Shown one piece after another: positions 59,965 through 60,619 of a stretch of DNA of 60,619 bases; positions within the stretch are counted from its first letter, which is position 1, and every line of letters starts with the position of its first letter. The notes beneath the pieces were generated by a model. That model saw only the letters and a program-made list of their open reading frames with translations, was not told where the DNA came from and did not search any database. Source of the DNA: Bondarzewia mesenterica (taxonomy: Eukaryota; Basidiomycota; Agaricomycetes; Russulales; Bondarzewiaceae); contig SGPL01000157.1 in assembly GCA_004802705.1 (NCBI GenBank), forward strand, positions 1 to 60,619. The letters run 5' to 3'. A program made the position numbers and the translations under genes.

Positions 59965-60619
59965 TGATTCTCAGACTGGATGCAAACGACCGAAAAGGTA
60001 TATCAACGCTGTACCAGAAGAGGTTCAGACAACAACGGATGTAACAACGCCAGTTGGTCCGATGGACAATGTAGCAGTTGCGATGAGCGCTTAGACGGCG
60101 CTTAACGATGATTAAGCCCCGCCTCGTGACTGCACATGAGAGAAACACGTCCCGATTGAGCCTTTGTTGTCGTGGGGCACCGAGCGCTGGCGGGGGGCGG
60201 GCTTAGTCACGGTGCCCCCAGCAACTCCTGGGGCACGCTGCGTCAGCGGGGACTCCTGGGAGCGCTCGGGGAATGGAGGGCGCGATGGGCGCGACGGGAG
60301 AACGCGTCGGCGAACGGGACGGGAGGCGATGAGGCCCCGAAAATNTCGCGTAGGCGTGGACGGCGCCACCGGCGATTATCCCACGGGATCCTGGGGGAGA
60401 TCCGAGCGGGGAACCCGAGGGAAATGCGCGAACGAGCCGACGGGCAAAGGAAGTTCACCGGTCACGGGGTTTGGGTGCCCCACGAAGCCCTCCAGCTTAT
60501 TTCTTCATGGGGCACCCAACAGCGGGGTGTGCCAGCTAAAATCTGGGTGCCCCATGAAAGGACCCCGGATAATTGGGGGGGAGGCCTGAGCCCCCATCCG
60601 GACGAATTTTGGCAAATCT
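59965..60619. other. GC-rich non-coding right end with GGGGCACC motifs and one N
   Basis: Beyond the Gemin2 promoter (to about 60120) the sequence turns G-rich. GGGGCACC or its complement recurs at about 60173, 60211, 60229, 60474, 60509 and 60546. One undetermined base is at 60345. Openings here follow from the GC content and are not called. It may be part of a repeat or mobile element continuing past the window. Confidence 0.45.
60471..60519. repeat. inverted repeat (17-bp arms, 15-nt loop) with a third direct copy
   Basis: Left arm 60471-60487 begins TTGGGTGCCCCA and ends CGAAG. Right arm 60503-60519 is its reverse complement except for one transition that still pairs as G-U in RNA. A further copy of TGGGTGCCCCATGAA is at 60544-60558. 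Confidence 0.75.

Overview
The window is nuclear DNA of a basidiomycete fungus, most likely an agaricomycete. Genes are cut by many GT-AG introns, mostly 50-65 nt. The proteins are fungal: a CYP63-like P450, a Kre9-type GPI protein, Cft2, Sec15, Nup188 and a Mid2-like wall sensor. One tRNA carries a canonical anticodon-loop intron. There is no sign of bacterial, viral or organellar sequence.

Layout. Positions 1-4362 hold no gene I can support. At 4363-4915 (+) is a small, probably mitochondrial protein. A large alpha/beta-hydrolase lies at 5172-9290 (-), with a run of micro-exons over its oxyanion-hole motif. A decayed PAF-acetylhydrolase-like relic sits at about 9930-10838 (+). Glutaminyl-tRNA synthetase is at 11354-14309 (+) and a first cytochrome P450 at 15039-17312 (-). 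A 2.8-kb gene-free stretch follows. Then come a SET-domain protein (20135-21889, -), a repeat-built CsbD-like protein (22454-23247, -), alpha-tubulin (24436-26450, +), delta-COP (27024-28946, -), a beta-carbonic anhydrase (29633-30360, +) and a Ser-rich membrane sensor-like protein (31048-32583, +). Nup188 (33470-39742, -) and the exocyst subunit Sec15 (40018-42973, +) share a 275-bp divergent promoter. They are followed by ARF1 (43399-44241, -), a CYP63-like P450 (44556-47194, -), Cft2/CPSF100 (47744-50958, -) and tRNA-Ile(AAT). Next are quinolinate phosphoribosyltransferase (51503-52713, +) and, tail to tail with it, an ACMSD-like amidohydrolase (52853-54195, -). The right end holds an unknown coiled-coil protein (54466-56221, +), a Kre9-like GPI protein (57258-57987, -), a possible 98-residue protein (58085-58504, +), Gemin2 (58603-59964, -) and a GC-rich region with inverted repeats.

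Themes. Most genes are conserved housekeeping genes: secretion (delta-COP, ARF1, Sec15), nuclear pore, mRNA 3'-end formation, snRNP assembly, cytoskeleton and translation. The accessory content is two P450s, the hydrolase, the PAF-AH relic, the CsbD-like protein and the unknown genes. I did not find a clearly new multi-gene system. The most interesting signals are gene-structure oddities (micro-exons of 11, 16, 17, 24 and 30 nt, a start-codon-only exon, two GC-AG introns), apparent one-base frame breaks in Nup188 and the CYP63-like P450, a perfect 20-bp palindrome upstream of alpha-tubulin, the paired enzymes at the ACMS branch point of NAD synthesis, and an exon-duplication origin for the CsbD-like protein. 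Exon joins were worked out by hand. Where I give a protein length, the exon lengths sum to a multiple of three.
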